Source: UBA3792 sp045114775 (GTDB taxonomy: Bacteria; Bacillota; Clostridia; Christensenellales; CAG-138). From it: DNA of 64,000 nt. The DNA lies in assembly GCA_045114775.1 (NCBI GenBank), contig JBGULC010000028.1, forward strand, positions 62,001-126,000. The letters are read 5' to 3'. A program made the translations under genes and the position numbers. Positions within the stretch are counted from its first letter, which is position 1; every line of letters starts with the position of its first letter. The notes under the pieces were generated by a model, which worked only from the letters and a program-made list of their open reading frames with translations, did no database searches and was not told where the DNA came from. Positions 17,892-24,762 of the stretch are shown piece by piece.

Positions 17892-18572
17892 TCAATCCCC
17901 ATCCCGGCGAAGCGCGTGCACCGTGTACTGTACGGTGTAACTGCCCAGACACCGGATCTTTCCGCGTGACAGACAGATCCATCGTCCGCTGTTTTTCAGC
18001 TCGTTTACATACAGACAGTTCAGATAATAGATGCGCACCGGCTTCGTGCAGACGGTTTCCAGTAAGCCGACAAAAGCGCGGAAAACGGTTCGATCAAACG
18101 GATTGAACAGATAAACGGCGGTCGCATCCCGAAGCAGCTCACCCTGCTCAAGCACATTACCGCAGCATATCGTAACGTTCGGGCAGGACGCCGTGCGCTG
18201 CCTTGCCGTTTCTGCTGCATCCGTATCCAGTTCGATTCCGATCGCTCTGCCGCGGAACCCCTTTGCATACAGATATGTCAATACCCGACCGCCGCCGCAG
18301 CCAACGTCTATAAAGACGTCGTCCGGCTGCACCGGCACTTCCCGAAATATGCGCTTCAGGCAGCGGTAATCGGAGCTTAGTGTGGCATATGCACCCTGAT
18401 CGGGATGCTTTGACGGAATTCTTTGATTGACTGCTATGCCGCCGAACCGCTTGTCGCTGCGCACCGCAAAAAAAGAGTATAATCGCTGCGGCAGGAACGC
18501 GGTCCCTTTTTTCCAAATCTTCCGGAACTCTCCTTTCCGGATCAGCTGCATCAGCGTTTTTATGCGGCTCAT
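17892..18572 (-). CDS. class I SAM-dependent methyltransferase
   Basis: 226 residues. The SAM-binding motif I is VFIDVGCGGGRVLTYLYAKG, motif II AIGIELDTDAAETA, and a catalytic-loop-like YLFNPFDRTVFRAFV follows. An N-terminal basic stretch (KTLMQLIRKGEFRKIWKKG) may contact membrane or a polyanionic substrate. The NPF sequence at motif IV resembles NPPY-type amino or RNA methyltransferases only loosely, so the substrate is left open. It is transcribed toward the hydrolase gene. Confidence 0.82.
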   Translation of the reverse strand: MSRIKTLMQLIRKGEFRKIWKKGTAFLPQRLYSFFAVRSDKRFGGIAVNQRIPSKHPDQGAYATLSSDYRCLKRIFREVPVQPDDVFIDVGCGGGRVLTYLYAKGFRGRAIGIELDTDAAETARQRTASCPNVTICCGNVLEQGELLRDATAVYLFNPFDRTVFRAFVGLLETVCTKPVRIYYLNCLYVNELKNSGRWICLSRGKIRCLGSYTVQYTVHALRRDGD

Positions 18573-18619
18573 GCTCGTCTTCCGTCCTTTTCAGTGTGAT
18601 AAGAATCTGAATATAAGAA

Positions 18620-18653
18620 TTCGGTTCCGCATGAACCTTCATGCAGAACCGAA
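18620..18653. terminator. near-perfect 16-bp inverted repeat beyond the left element end
   Basis: TTCGGTTC.GCATGAA and its complement are separated by two bases, with one mismatch. It lies just outside the left repeat of the integrated element and was probably the original transcription terminator of the rubrerythrin gene before insertion separated them. Confidence 0.5.
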
Positions 18654-18670
18654 CGATCCAATGCTGCTTC

Positions 18671-18736
18671 TTATTTGAAGTATCTCTCCAGGAGACCCTT
18701 CAGCGCCTTGCCGTGTCTTGCCTCGTCGCGCGCCAT
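18671..18736. repeat. left attachment-site repeat (displaced rubrerythrin 3' end)
   Basis: It matches 21600-21665 at 60 of 66 positions. All six differences fall at third codon positions of the rubrerythrin frame, so both copies encode the same peptide ending LLERYFK. The longest identical block is 17 bp, CCCTTCAGCGCCTTGCC, at 18696-18712, the likely crossover core. Confidence 0.88.
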
Positions 18737-18850
18737 TTGATTGCTTCGCACTGCTTGCAATCAAGGGGGGATGCTTCAAAACGCGAACAGCACAACAAAG
18801 GACTTCCTTGATATAAGTTTAGCACATCTCCAAACAAATGTCCACATCTC

Positions 18851-18912
18851 TTGGACAACTTATGTTCAAGAAATCTCATCTTTGTTACAATAAAAGCCAC
18901 ACTTTGGACAAC
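18851..18912 (+). repeat. two TTGGACAAC repeats near the left element end
   Basis: TTGGACAAC occurs at 18851 and again at about 18904, on either side of the integrase -10 region. The same word recurs at the other end of the element (21441-21518), as expected for recombinase arm-binding sites. Confidence 0.5.
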
Positions 18913-18928
18913 AAAGGAGGTTTTTTCT

Positions 18929-20143
18929 ATGGCAAACAACAAAGATTCTGGCATTTTCAAGCTGGAAAATGGAAACTGGGGATTTCGGTTCGTCATAACA
19001 GTAGATGGTAAAAAGATTAGCAGCCGAAAATCCACCGATGAGTTTGGAAACAAACTCAAAACTAAGAAGCAAGCAGTCAAGGCAAGGGAAAAGGCGATTG
19101 CAGAAGCGCGGATTGAGCGTGAGCGTCAGCACAAAATTTCCAGAAGGACAGTCGAAGAAGTCTATGACGAATACTGTGAAAAGGGACGCGCGGGGCGTGC
19201 CTACATGACGATCCGCAAACAGGATTGTATGTGGAGGAATCACATCAAGGCGTCCTTCGGCAAGCGCTTCATTGATGAAATCAACGTTGCTGAAATCAAT
19301 GATTATCTTGCAGAAAAATACTACAAGGATGGGTATTCTTTCCGCTATACCGAAAGCTTCCTCAAAATGTTTTATCTGATCTTCGGGCAAGCGTATTCCA
19401 GGGACTATCTGGACGTGGACAGCTACAACAAGCTTTGCTTGAACAAGAACACAAAAATCCACATGCCGAAGCTGAAAGCCGATGATGATACCGATATTGT
19501 GGCTTTCACACGCGAAGAAATGCGGATTCTAGATGCGTATTTCAAAGGCACCAATGCCGAAACCGCTTACCTCCTGGGAATGTATTGCGGCTTACGCATC
19601 AATGAGGCATTTGGGCTGAAATGGGATCATGTGGACTTAGAAGCTGGAACCATTCTGATTGATCGCCAACAACAGTATCAAGACAGCCTCATCAAGCTCG
19701 TTCCTGTGAAAACGCGCAACGGCAACCGCACAGTTTACCTGAGCGACAGAATGAAAGCGTACTTTCAAGAATTGGCGTCTCGACGGGCGGATTTCGCGGT
19801 CAAGTACAAAGCAGTGCGCGAACAGAAGCAGCGTTTCATTGAGGATTTAGATGGCAAGAAGATTTCTTCCACTGAATTGGTGAATTGTCTCCCCGACGGT
19901 ACGATCCAGACAGTGAACAGCATGAAGTACCCCACCAGGCACATCAAAGAAACGCTGGGGATTGATTTCAAGTATCACTATCTGCGCCACACCTTCGGAA
20001 CGCGCATGGCAGAATTGAACACCCCTGAACACTTGTTATTGGCGCAAATGGGGCATGGCAATATTCATGTGACACAACTCTATTATCTTGCGGTCACGAA
20101 AACAGGCGTGGATGTGCTGCAAGAGAATTTGAACAAGCTATAA
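18929..20143 (+). CDS. tyrosine recombinase/integrase
   Basis: 404 residues from MANNKDSGIF, preceded by AAAGGAGG. An N-terminal AP2-like arm-binding domain (GIFKLENGNWGFRFVITVDGK) is followed by a SAM-like core-binding domain (residues about 70-165) and a catalytic domain with Arg in GMYCGLRINEAFGLKW, the box HYLRHTFGTRM and the nucleophile Tyr in HVTQLYYLAVTK. All the expected R-H-R-Y elements can be seen. A TACAAT -10 box lies at 18886. It should catalyse integration and excision at the rubrerythrin 3' end, with CCCTTCAGCGCCTTGCC as probable core. It ends at a large hairpin facing the WYL gene. Confidence 0.95.
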   Translation: MANNKDSGIFKLENGNWGFRFVITVDGKKISSRKSTDEFGNKLKTKKQAVKAREKAIAEARIERERQHKISRRTVEEVYDEYCEKGRAGRAYMTIRKQDCMWRNHIKASFGKRFIDEINVAEINDYLAEKYYKDGYSFRYTESFLKMFYLIFGQAYSRDYLDVDSYNKLCLNKNTKIHMPKLKADDDTDIVAFTREEMRILDAYFKGTNAETAYLLGMYCGLRINEAFGLKWDHVDLEAGTILIDRQQQYQDSLIKLVPVKTRNGNRTVYLSDRMKAYFQELASRRADFAVKYKAVREQKQRFIEDLDGKKISSTELVNCLPDGTIQTVNSMKYPTRHIKETLGIDFKYHYLRHTFGTRMAELNTPEHLLLAQMGHGNIHVTQLYYLAVTKTGVDVLQENLNKL

Positions 20144-20151
20144 TGCAGAAA

Positions 20152-20205
20152 CCCCCGAAAGGTTTTCCCTCCATCCTTTTTCTTATGTGGAAAACCTTTC
20201 GGGGG
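20152..20205. terminator. bidirectional terminator between convergent integrase and WYL genes
   Basis: A perfect 17-bp inverted repeat, CCCCCGAAAGGTTTTCC and its complement, is separated by 20 bases and placed between two convergent stop codons. Confidence 0.85.
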
Positions 20206-20220
20206 ACGCGCGGCGCAAGG

Positions 20221-21057
20221 TCAATACATTTCTCGAATTCTATCCATGTACGCTGTAAAATCATCTACTACCGATTGCGGCGAAATAATCTTGGCACGTC
20301 TGCCGAAGCCCAGGAGCCATCCAAAGAATTGATCGCTGATTTCCACGTCTGTCCACAGAAGGAAATGGTTTTCATCGTCTTTGGTGTAATCTGTACCGCC
20401 ACCAGTACCGAAACGCTCTATGACCGCATCCAGCAGCGGATTGATGAAGCGGATCGTGACGCGCTCATGCCGCCCTTCAAACATGGAGAAGGTGCGTTTG
20501 GTGAATTCTTTGATGTTTAGCGCGGCGTATTCATCTTTACCATCGCGCGGCTTATCGTCCAGAATATTCACTTCGCGCATACGATCCACGCGGTATGTCC
20601 GCATTTGTTGGCTCTTGTCATCGAACGCCAACAGATAATAGTTTCCATCATTCATCAAAAGCTTGTAAGGGCTTACGATATATTCTGCACCCTTGCGGCG
20701 ATCCACTTGCTTCTTTACATCATTGATGGTGTATTTCTGGTATTTGAAGCTGATCTTCGATGGCTCGCGCTTGACCCCTCCAACCTCTTTCTGCATTGCG
20801 CTGTTGATTGTGCTTACATTGTTGAAGGTGTATTTGTTATCAGTCTTGCGGCGATCCACCATCTCCACATCATGCCTGATTTCCTGAGCTTGATGTTCGC
20901 TGACAAAGCCGCAAAGCAAATCAACAAAGGTTTTCGCCTGTTTCTCTGTCAGGAATTTCGTGGCATAAATCGCCTCTGCCGCAAGCTTGATCTCATCTGG
21001 CTCATAGCGGTGTTCTTTCACATAAAAGCCCTTTTCTTGGCTGCATTGATGTAACAA
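20221..21057 (-). CDS. WYL-domain regulator lacking a recognisable N-terminal HTH
   Basis: 278 residues from a TTG codon. The body matches WYL transcription factors: a linker helix (KFLTEKQAKTFVDLLCGFVS), then the WYL fold (EYIVSPYKLLMNDGNYYLLAFDDKS, MRTYRVDRMREVNIL) and the C-terminal WCX region ending MDRIREMY. Such proteins normally start with a DNA-binding HTH of about 60 residues, absent here: the frame is closed by TAA 36 bases upstream of the TTG. The overlapping 48-codon ORF reads in the frame one base off. Either the gene is N-terminally truncated or the two frames are joined by a -1 shift. It probably senses a ligand to regulate the element. Confidence 0.75.
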   Translation of the reverse strand: MLHQCSQEKGFYVKEHRYEPDEIKLAAEAIYATKFLTEKQAKTFVDLLCGFVSEHQAQEIRHDVEMVDRRKTDNKYTFNNVSTINSAMQKEVGGVKREPSKISFKYQKYTINDVKKQVDRRKGAEYIVSPYKLLMNDGNYYLLAFDDKSQQMRTYRVDRMREVNILDDKPRDGKDEYAALNIKEFTKRTFSMFEGRHERVTIRFINPLLDAVIERFGTGGGTDYTKDDENHFLLWTDVEISDQFFGWLLGFGRRAKIISPQSVVDDFTAYMDRIREMY

Positions 21058-21164
21058 GTATTCTGCTCGAAGGAGGCGATTACTTTACTGGCAATTTCTT
21101 TAGCCTTGTTTGCGCTTCTGTTGCTGGTGAAACTGAGTTCCATTTTGTTATTGAAGATTTCCAT
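21018..21164 (-). CDS. small ORF overlapping the start of the WYL gene
   Basis: 48 residues beginning MEIFNNKMELSFTSNRSANK, with a good AAAGGAAAG ribosome binding site and a TATACT box about 60 bases upstream. It overlaps the WYL frame by 40 bases and ends AAKKRAFM. No family is recognised. It may be a short element-specific protein, or the true N-terminus of the WYL protein if a -1 frameshift near AAGAAAAGG occurs. Confidence 0.5.
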   Translation of the reverse strand: MEIFNNKMELSFTSNRSANKAKEIASKVIASFEQNTCYINAAKKRAFM

Positions 21165-21440
21165 TTTCTTTCCTTTCTCTGAGGGTTTGATTTTTTATTT
21201 CCCTCATCTCTTTTGTGATTACAGTATAACATGTGGGGGCAATGAACCTCTGATTATAATCGTACAGGTTCACGTTTTTGTAATTTGTTTTTCTGAAAGT
21301 GTATCTTCAAAAGAATGAAACATATAAAATGATGTCTCTGTGGTGTAAAAAGCTGTTTAGTTTTGAATTTCTGATGTGCTTTTTTGCTTTAAGATGTTGC
21401 GTTTTTGTTCGATAAATGCTATGATTTTGCTTGCCAAAGT

Positions 21441-21518
21441 TTGGACAACTTTTCGATGGACAATTTTGAGGGATTTTGACTGGTTTCGAAAAGGGTATGG
21501 ACAACTTTTGGACAATGT
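21441..21518 (+). repeat. four GGACAA(C/T)TT-type repeats near the right element end
   Basis: TTGGACAACTT (21441), ATGGACAATTT (21456), ATGGACAACTT (21497) and TTGGACAATG (21508) share a GGACAA core and orientation. They match the two repeats near the left end and are candidate integrase arm sites. Confidence 0.5.
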
Positions 21519-21544
21519 GTTTTCTTGTATCAAGGCGCAAAAAA

Positions 21545-21570
21545 GAGAGACAGCGCATCCGCTGTCCCTC
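21545..21570 (-). terminator. terminator of rubrerythrin supplied by the element
   Basis: On the minus strand GAGGGACAGCG pairs with CGCTGTCTCTC (one G-U) around a 4-base loop, followed by TTTTTT. It lies 30 bases past the rubrerythrin stop, inside the integrated element. Confidence 0.85.
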
Positions 21571-21599
21571 TCAAAAATCCCTATTTCAGGGTGTTTTGC

Positions 21600-21665
21600 T
21601 TATTTGAAATACCTCTCCAGAAGGCCCTTCAGCGCCTTGCCATGTCTTGCTTCGTCGCGCGCCAT
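21600..21665. repeat. right attachment-site repeat within rubrerythrin
   Basis: Partner of the 18671-18736 repeat. If crossover occurred in the 17-bp core (21625-21641), the stop-proximal 25 bases here came from the element and the other 24 from the original host gene. Confidence 0.88.
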
Positions 21666-22145
21666 CTCGTGGACGGTGTCGTGGATCGCGTCAAGACCGA
21701 GCTCCTTTGCACGCTTTGCGAGGTCCGTCTTGCCCGCGGTCGCGCCGTATTCGGCTTCCACGCGCATTTCGAGGTTCTTCTTGGTGCTGTCGGTCACGAC
21801 TTCGCCGAGGAGCTCGGCAAACTTTGCCGCATGCTCGGCTTCTTCAAACGCGGCCTTTTCCCAATAGAGACCGATCTCCGGATAGCCCTCGCGGTGCGCA
21901 ACTCGCGCCATGGCAAGATACATGCCGACTTCGGTGCATTCGCCCTGGAAATTGGCGCGCAGATCGTTGAGGATATCCTCGCGGACGCCCTTCGCAACGC
22001 CGACGACGTGCTCCGCCGCCCAGACCATTTCTTCCTTCACCTCGTTGAACTTCGACGCGGGCTGCTTGCAGACCGGGCAGAACTCCGGCGGAGTCGCGCC
22101 TTCATGAACGTAACCGCAAACGCTGCAAATCCACTTCTTGATCAT
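21600..22145 (-). CDS. reverse rubrerythrin (rubredoxin domain followed by ferritin-like diiron domain)
   Basis: 181 residues. Cys7, Cys10, Cys23 and Cys26 (CSVCGYV, CPVCKQP) form an N-terminal rubredoxin Fe site. The rest is a four-helix ferritin-like diiron domain with EAEHAAKFAELLGE and ARDEARHG. This domain order is the 'reverse' type found in strict anaerobes, which reduces hydrogen peroxide and oxygen using electrons from NADH via partner flavoproteins. GGAGG precedes the ATG. The last 66 bases are the right attachment repeat of the integrated element; the protein is intact despite the insertion. Confidence 0.94.
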   Translation of the reverse strand: MIKKWICSVCGYVHEGATPPEFCPVCKQPASKFNEVKEEMVWAAEHVVGVAKGVREDILNDLRANFQGECTEVGMYLAMARVAHREGYPEIGLYWEKAAFEEAEHAAKFAELLGEVVTDSTKKNLEMRVEAEYGATAGKTDLAKRAKELGLDAIHDTVHEMARDEARHGKALKGLLERYFK

Positions 22146-22261
22146 GTGATAAAACCTCCGTTATTTGTTTTGTAAACCTGCATTTACAATATAGTATTTT
22201 ACCGTATTTTTCCCCCGCCGTCAATCGGGCAACGCAACTTTTCCGCGCTTGATTCCGTTTC

Positions 22262-22290
22262 TTGACAGTCTCCCGTTTGCGTGGTATCAT
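22262..22290 (+). promoter_or_regulatory. consensus-like sigma-A promoter upstream of the tRNA-like sequence and phosphohexomutase
   Basis: TTGACA and TATCAT are separated by 17 bases. The -10 context GTGGTATCAT is shared with the intact tRNA-Arg promoter at 24045-24073. It now most likely drives the phosphohexomutase gene. Confidence 0.8.
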
Positions 22291-22306
22291 ATCGATGTTT
22301 GCGACG

Positions 22307-22380
22307 GGTCGGTATAGCTCGGTCGGATAGGCCATTCGCCTCCTAAGCGGGAGGCCGCGCGTTCGAAATTGCCGGCTACA
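22307..22380 (+). pseudogene. decayed tRNA-Arg(CCU)-like sequence
   Basis: The anticodon arm and variable region CATTCGCCTCCTAAGCG, and the block AGGCCGCGCGTTCGAA, are as in the intact tRNA at 24091. The acceptor stem does not pair, the D stem (GCTC versus GGCC) is broken and the T stem 3' strand is eroded to TTGC. It cannot fold as a normal tRNA and lies in the 5' leader of the phosphohexomutase gene. Confidence 0.7.
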
Positions 22381-22443
22381 GACAGAGACATTATGACCAG
22401 TATGGAAAACGGATCTATACCGAAACGTATCGAAGGAGAAAAC

Positions 22444-23946
22444 ATGGATTATTCCGGTTTGCAGAACGGCAGCGATATCCGCGGCGTGGCGATGGAAGGG
22501 ATTGCAGGACAAAGCGTGAACCTCGACGAGCAGGCGTGCCGGGATATCGGCCGCGGTTTTGCCCTGTGGCTGAGAAAACGCCTGAACAAAGACGCAATGC
22601 GCGTGGCGATCGGACGCGATTCACGCCTGACCGGTCCGACGCTTTCCGGCTGGATCGGCGAAGCGCTCGCAGAGGAAGGAATATCCGTAACGGACTTCGG
22701 AATGGCTTCGACGCCCGCGATGTTCATGGCTACGATCACGGATGGATTCCTTTACGATGCATCCGTAATGATCACGGCAAGCCATTTGCCCTTCAACCGC
22801 AACGGTTTCAAGTTCTTTACCAACCAAGGCGGTCTGGAAAAGCAGGATATCAAAGCGATCCTCACGCTGGCGGCGTCCGACGAGCATACCGGACTGCCCG
22901 CCTCTTCCGTATCGAGCGGCAGCTTTATGCCGGAATACGCCGATATCCTGTGCCGCAAGGTGCGGGAAGCAACCGGTCTTATGCGCCCGCTGGAGGGCTT
23001 ACGGATCGTTGTGGACGCAGGCAACGGCGCCGGCGGATTCTATGTCGCACAGGTGCTGGAGCCGCTGGGCGCGGATACGACGGGGTCCCGGTTCCTTGAT
23101 CCCGACGGTACGTTCCCGAACCACATTCCGAATCCCGAAAACGAAACGGCGATGGCTGCGATCACGGAAGCCGTCGTGCAGAACAAGGCAGATCTCGGCA
23201 TCATCTTTGACACCGATGTGGATCGCGCGGGCGCGGTGCTGTCGGACGGCAGCGAGCTGAATCGCAATCGGCTCATTGCCATGATGGCGGCGATCCTTTT
23301 GAGAGAGCATCCCGGTACGACGATCGTCACCGATTCCATCACCTCCACCGGACTGGCGACGTTCATCGTAGCGCGCGGAGGCGTACACCATCGGTTCAAG
23401 CGCGGCTATCGGAACGTTATCAACGAGTCCATCCGTCTCAATGCGGAGGGACACGACAGCCAGCTTGCCATGGAAACCTCCGGCCACGGCGCCATGAAAG
23501 AAAACTATTTCCTGGACGACGGCGCATATCTGGTCACGCGGCTGCTGATCGAACTGTCGAAGGGACGCAGAGAGGGATATACGCTCCGGTCCCTGATTGC
23601 AGACCTAAAGGAGCCTGCGGAAAGCCGCGAGTTTCGCATGAACCTGCTTCTGAAAGACTTCGTGCCGTACGGCAACGACGTCATTGAAAAACTCCGCGCC
23701 TTCACCGCCGCGCAGCCGGGGTGGTCTTTGGCGCCGAACAATTACGAGGGCGTGCGCGTCAACCTTGACGAAGAACATGGCAACGGCTGGTTCCTTCTGC
23801 GTATGAGCCTGCACGATCCTCTGATGCCGCTGAATGTCGAATCCGACAGCAACGGCGGCGTGAAGGTCATCATGCGGGAGCTTTTCCCGTTCCTTGCGCA
23901 GTTCGACAAGCTCGATACCTCCTCTTTGGCGGAATTCATTCGCTGA
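22444..23946 (+). CDS. alpha-D-phosphohexomutase (phosphomannomutase/phosphoglucomutase)
   Basis: 500 residues from MDYSGLQNGSDIRG; GAAGGAG precedes this ATG, so it is preferred over an upstream ATG inside the tRNA-like sequence. Family landmarks in order: phosphoserine loop VMITASHLPFNRNGFK, metal-binding loop IFDTDVDRAGAVL, sugar-binding METSGHGAMKENYF and a C-terminal phosphate-binding region. It interconverts hexose 1- and 6-phosphates, feeding nucleotide-sugar synthesis for surface polymers. Glucose versus mannose preference cannot be decided. It lies between the tRNA-like relic and the intact tRNA-Arg. Confidence 0.9.
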   Translation: MDYSGLQNGSDIRGVAMEGIAGQSVNLDEQACRDIGRGFALWLRKRLNKDAMRVAIGRDSRLTGPTLSGWIGEALAEEGISVTDFGMASTPAMFMATITDGFLYDASVMITASHLPFNRNGFKFFTNQGGLEKQDIKAILTLAASDEHTGLPASSVSSGSFMPEYADILCRKVREATGLMRPLEGLRIVVDAGNGAGGFYVAQVLEPLGADTTGSRFLDPDGTFPNHIPNPENETAMAAITEAVVQNKADLGIIFDTDVDRAGAVLSDGSELNRNRLIAMMAAILLREHPGTTIVTDSITSTGLATFIVARGGVHHRFKRGYRNVINESIRLNAEGHDSQLAMETSGHGAMKENYFLDDGAYLVTRLLIELSKGRREGYTLRSLIADLKEPAESREFRMNLLLKDFVPYGNDVIEKLRAFTAAQPGWSLAPNNYEGVRVNLDEEHGNGWFLLRMSLHDPLMPLNVESDSNGGVKVIMRELFPFLAQFDKLDTSSLAEFIR

Positions 23947-24044
23947 ATCGGGTTTCTTCGGCTTGCTTCATCATTCTGCGGCACAAGCGAAGTGTCCTTA
24001 CCGTGCGAACAAAGCGATTTCTGTACTGCATGGTATTTTGTTCC

Positions 24045-24073
24045 TTGAAAGTCATTTGATTTAGTGGTATCAT
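24045..24073 (+). promoter_or_regulatory. promoter of tRNA-Arg
   Basis: TTGAAA and TATCAT are spaced by 17 bases, 18 bases before the mature 5' end of the tRNA. Confidence 0.8.
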
Positions 24074-24090
24074 AGTTTTGTTTCCGACAG

Positions 24091-24167
24091 GTCTCCGTAG
24101 CTCAGCAGGATAGAGCATTCGCCTCCTAAGCGAAAGGCCGCGCGTTCGAATCGCGCCGGGGACGCCA
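24091..24167 (+). tRNA. tRNA-Arg (anticodon CCU)
   Basis: 77 bases with acceptor GTCTCCG/CGGGGAC, D arm GCTC/GAGC, anticodon stem TTCGC/GCGAA with loop CTCCTAA (CCT at 24125-24127), T arm GCGCG/CGCGC with TTCGAAT, discriminator G and encoded CCA. All stems pair. It reads AGG codons. Confidence 0.95.
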
Positions 24168-24169
24168 AT

Positions 24170-24196
24170 CCCCCGAAAACACTGCGTTTTCGGGGG
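24170..24196 (+). terminator. terminator of tRNA-Arg
   Basis: Perfect 11-bp stem CCCCCGAAAAC/GTTTTCGGGGG with loop ACTGC, three bases after the CCA. The identical hairpin occurs in reverse orientation at 39726-39752. Confidence 0.9.
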
Positions 24197-24539
24197 ATTC
24201 CTTTTCCTAAAACTTCTTCTGTCGAATTGCGCTTCATCATTCCATGCAATGCATACTATCGTTGCATATACATAAAAGTAGATTATAATCAAACTTCACC
24301 TGTCGTCTGATATTCATTGTGCGGAAAGTTTCTGATTATGCAAAGCCCGCCTTCCGATCGCAGATTCCACGTGCGGTCCGCCGGATTCCTTGAACGACAG
24401 AAACGCTCCCGAACCGGGAGCGTTTCCGATCGAATGGATTTTGTGGGACGGAAGCGGCGTTTCCGCCGTGCGGACGCCGCCGTTTCCGATCCGTTTTCTG
24501 TTTTTCCGAGCCGTTCGGGGACGCGGTTTCCTTCCGGGC
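24197..24539. other. non-coding stretch with one hairpin
   Basis: No convincing gene. The only structure is an 11-bp inverted repeat AAACGCTCCCG/CGGGAGCGTTT at 24401-24425, a plausible 3' end for the minus-strand operon that finishes at 24540, although it lacks a T tract. The remainder is GC-rich and unassigned. Confidence 0.5.
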
Positions 24540-24716
24540 TCAGGTTTTCTTGATCGTATCCGGATCGTAAGGATGTTCGTCAATGGGAGGAACGTCGTCC
24601 CACTCGCTGCCTGCGCCCGTGATCTTCCGAAGATCCTCGAACGCTATTTCTTCCGCCTCGATCTTCTTTTCTTCGTTGACGCTCTTTTCCTGCTCTGTTT
24701 TTTTCTTGAGTTCCAT
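24540..24716 (-). CDS. candidate exported peptide precursor with double-glycine-type leader
   Basis: 58 residues with AAAGGAG seven bases before the ATG. The N-terminal 30 residues are highly charged and helical (MELKKKTEQEKSVNEEKKIE), then IAFEDLRKITGAG fits the leader consensus recognised by C39 peptidases (hydrophobic residues at spaced positions before GG or GA). Cleavage after GA would release a 23-residue acidic, Pro/Asp-rich peptide beginning GSEWDDVPP and ending DPDTIKKT, with no cysteine. It is the last gene of the operon holding the NHLM exporter with a C39 peptidase domain, 46 bases after the giant protein. The leader assignment is inference; no known peptide family was recognised. 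Confidence 0.72.
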   Translation of the reverse strand: MELKKKTEQEKSVNEEKKIEAEEIAFEDLRKITGAGSEWDDVPPIDEHPYDPDTIKKT

Positions 24717-24762
24717 ATGATTTCTCCTTTCAGATCATAGATTTCGTGAATTGTTCAACCGT

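Larger units (their letters stand above)
18671..21665. mobile_element. small integrative element in the 3' end of the rubrerythrin gene
   Basis: About 3 kb bounded by 66-bp direct repeats that each encode the last 21 codons of rubrerythrin. Inside lie a tyrosine recombinase, a WYL-domain gene and a 48-codon ORF. The element is visibly richer in A+T than its neighbours. It supplies a replacement 3' end and a terminator, leaving rubrerythrin intact. No replication, conjugation or excisionase gene was recognised, so it is either minimal or reduced. Confidence 0.85.

Noticed and set aside
22369..22443. An earlier ATG for the phosphohexomutase
   Set aside because: It would add 25 residues encoded by the tRNA-like sequence and has no ribosome binding site, unlike the ATG at 22444.
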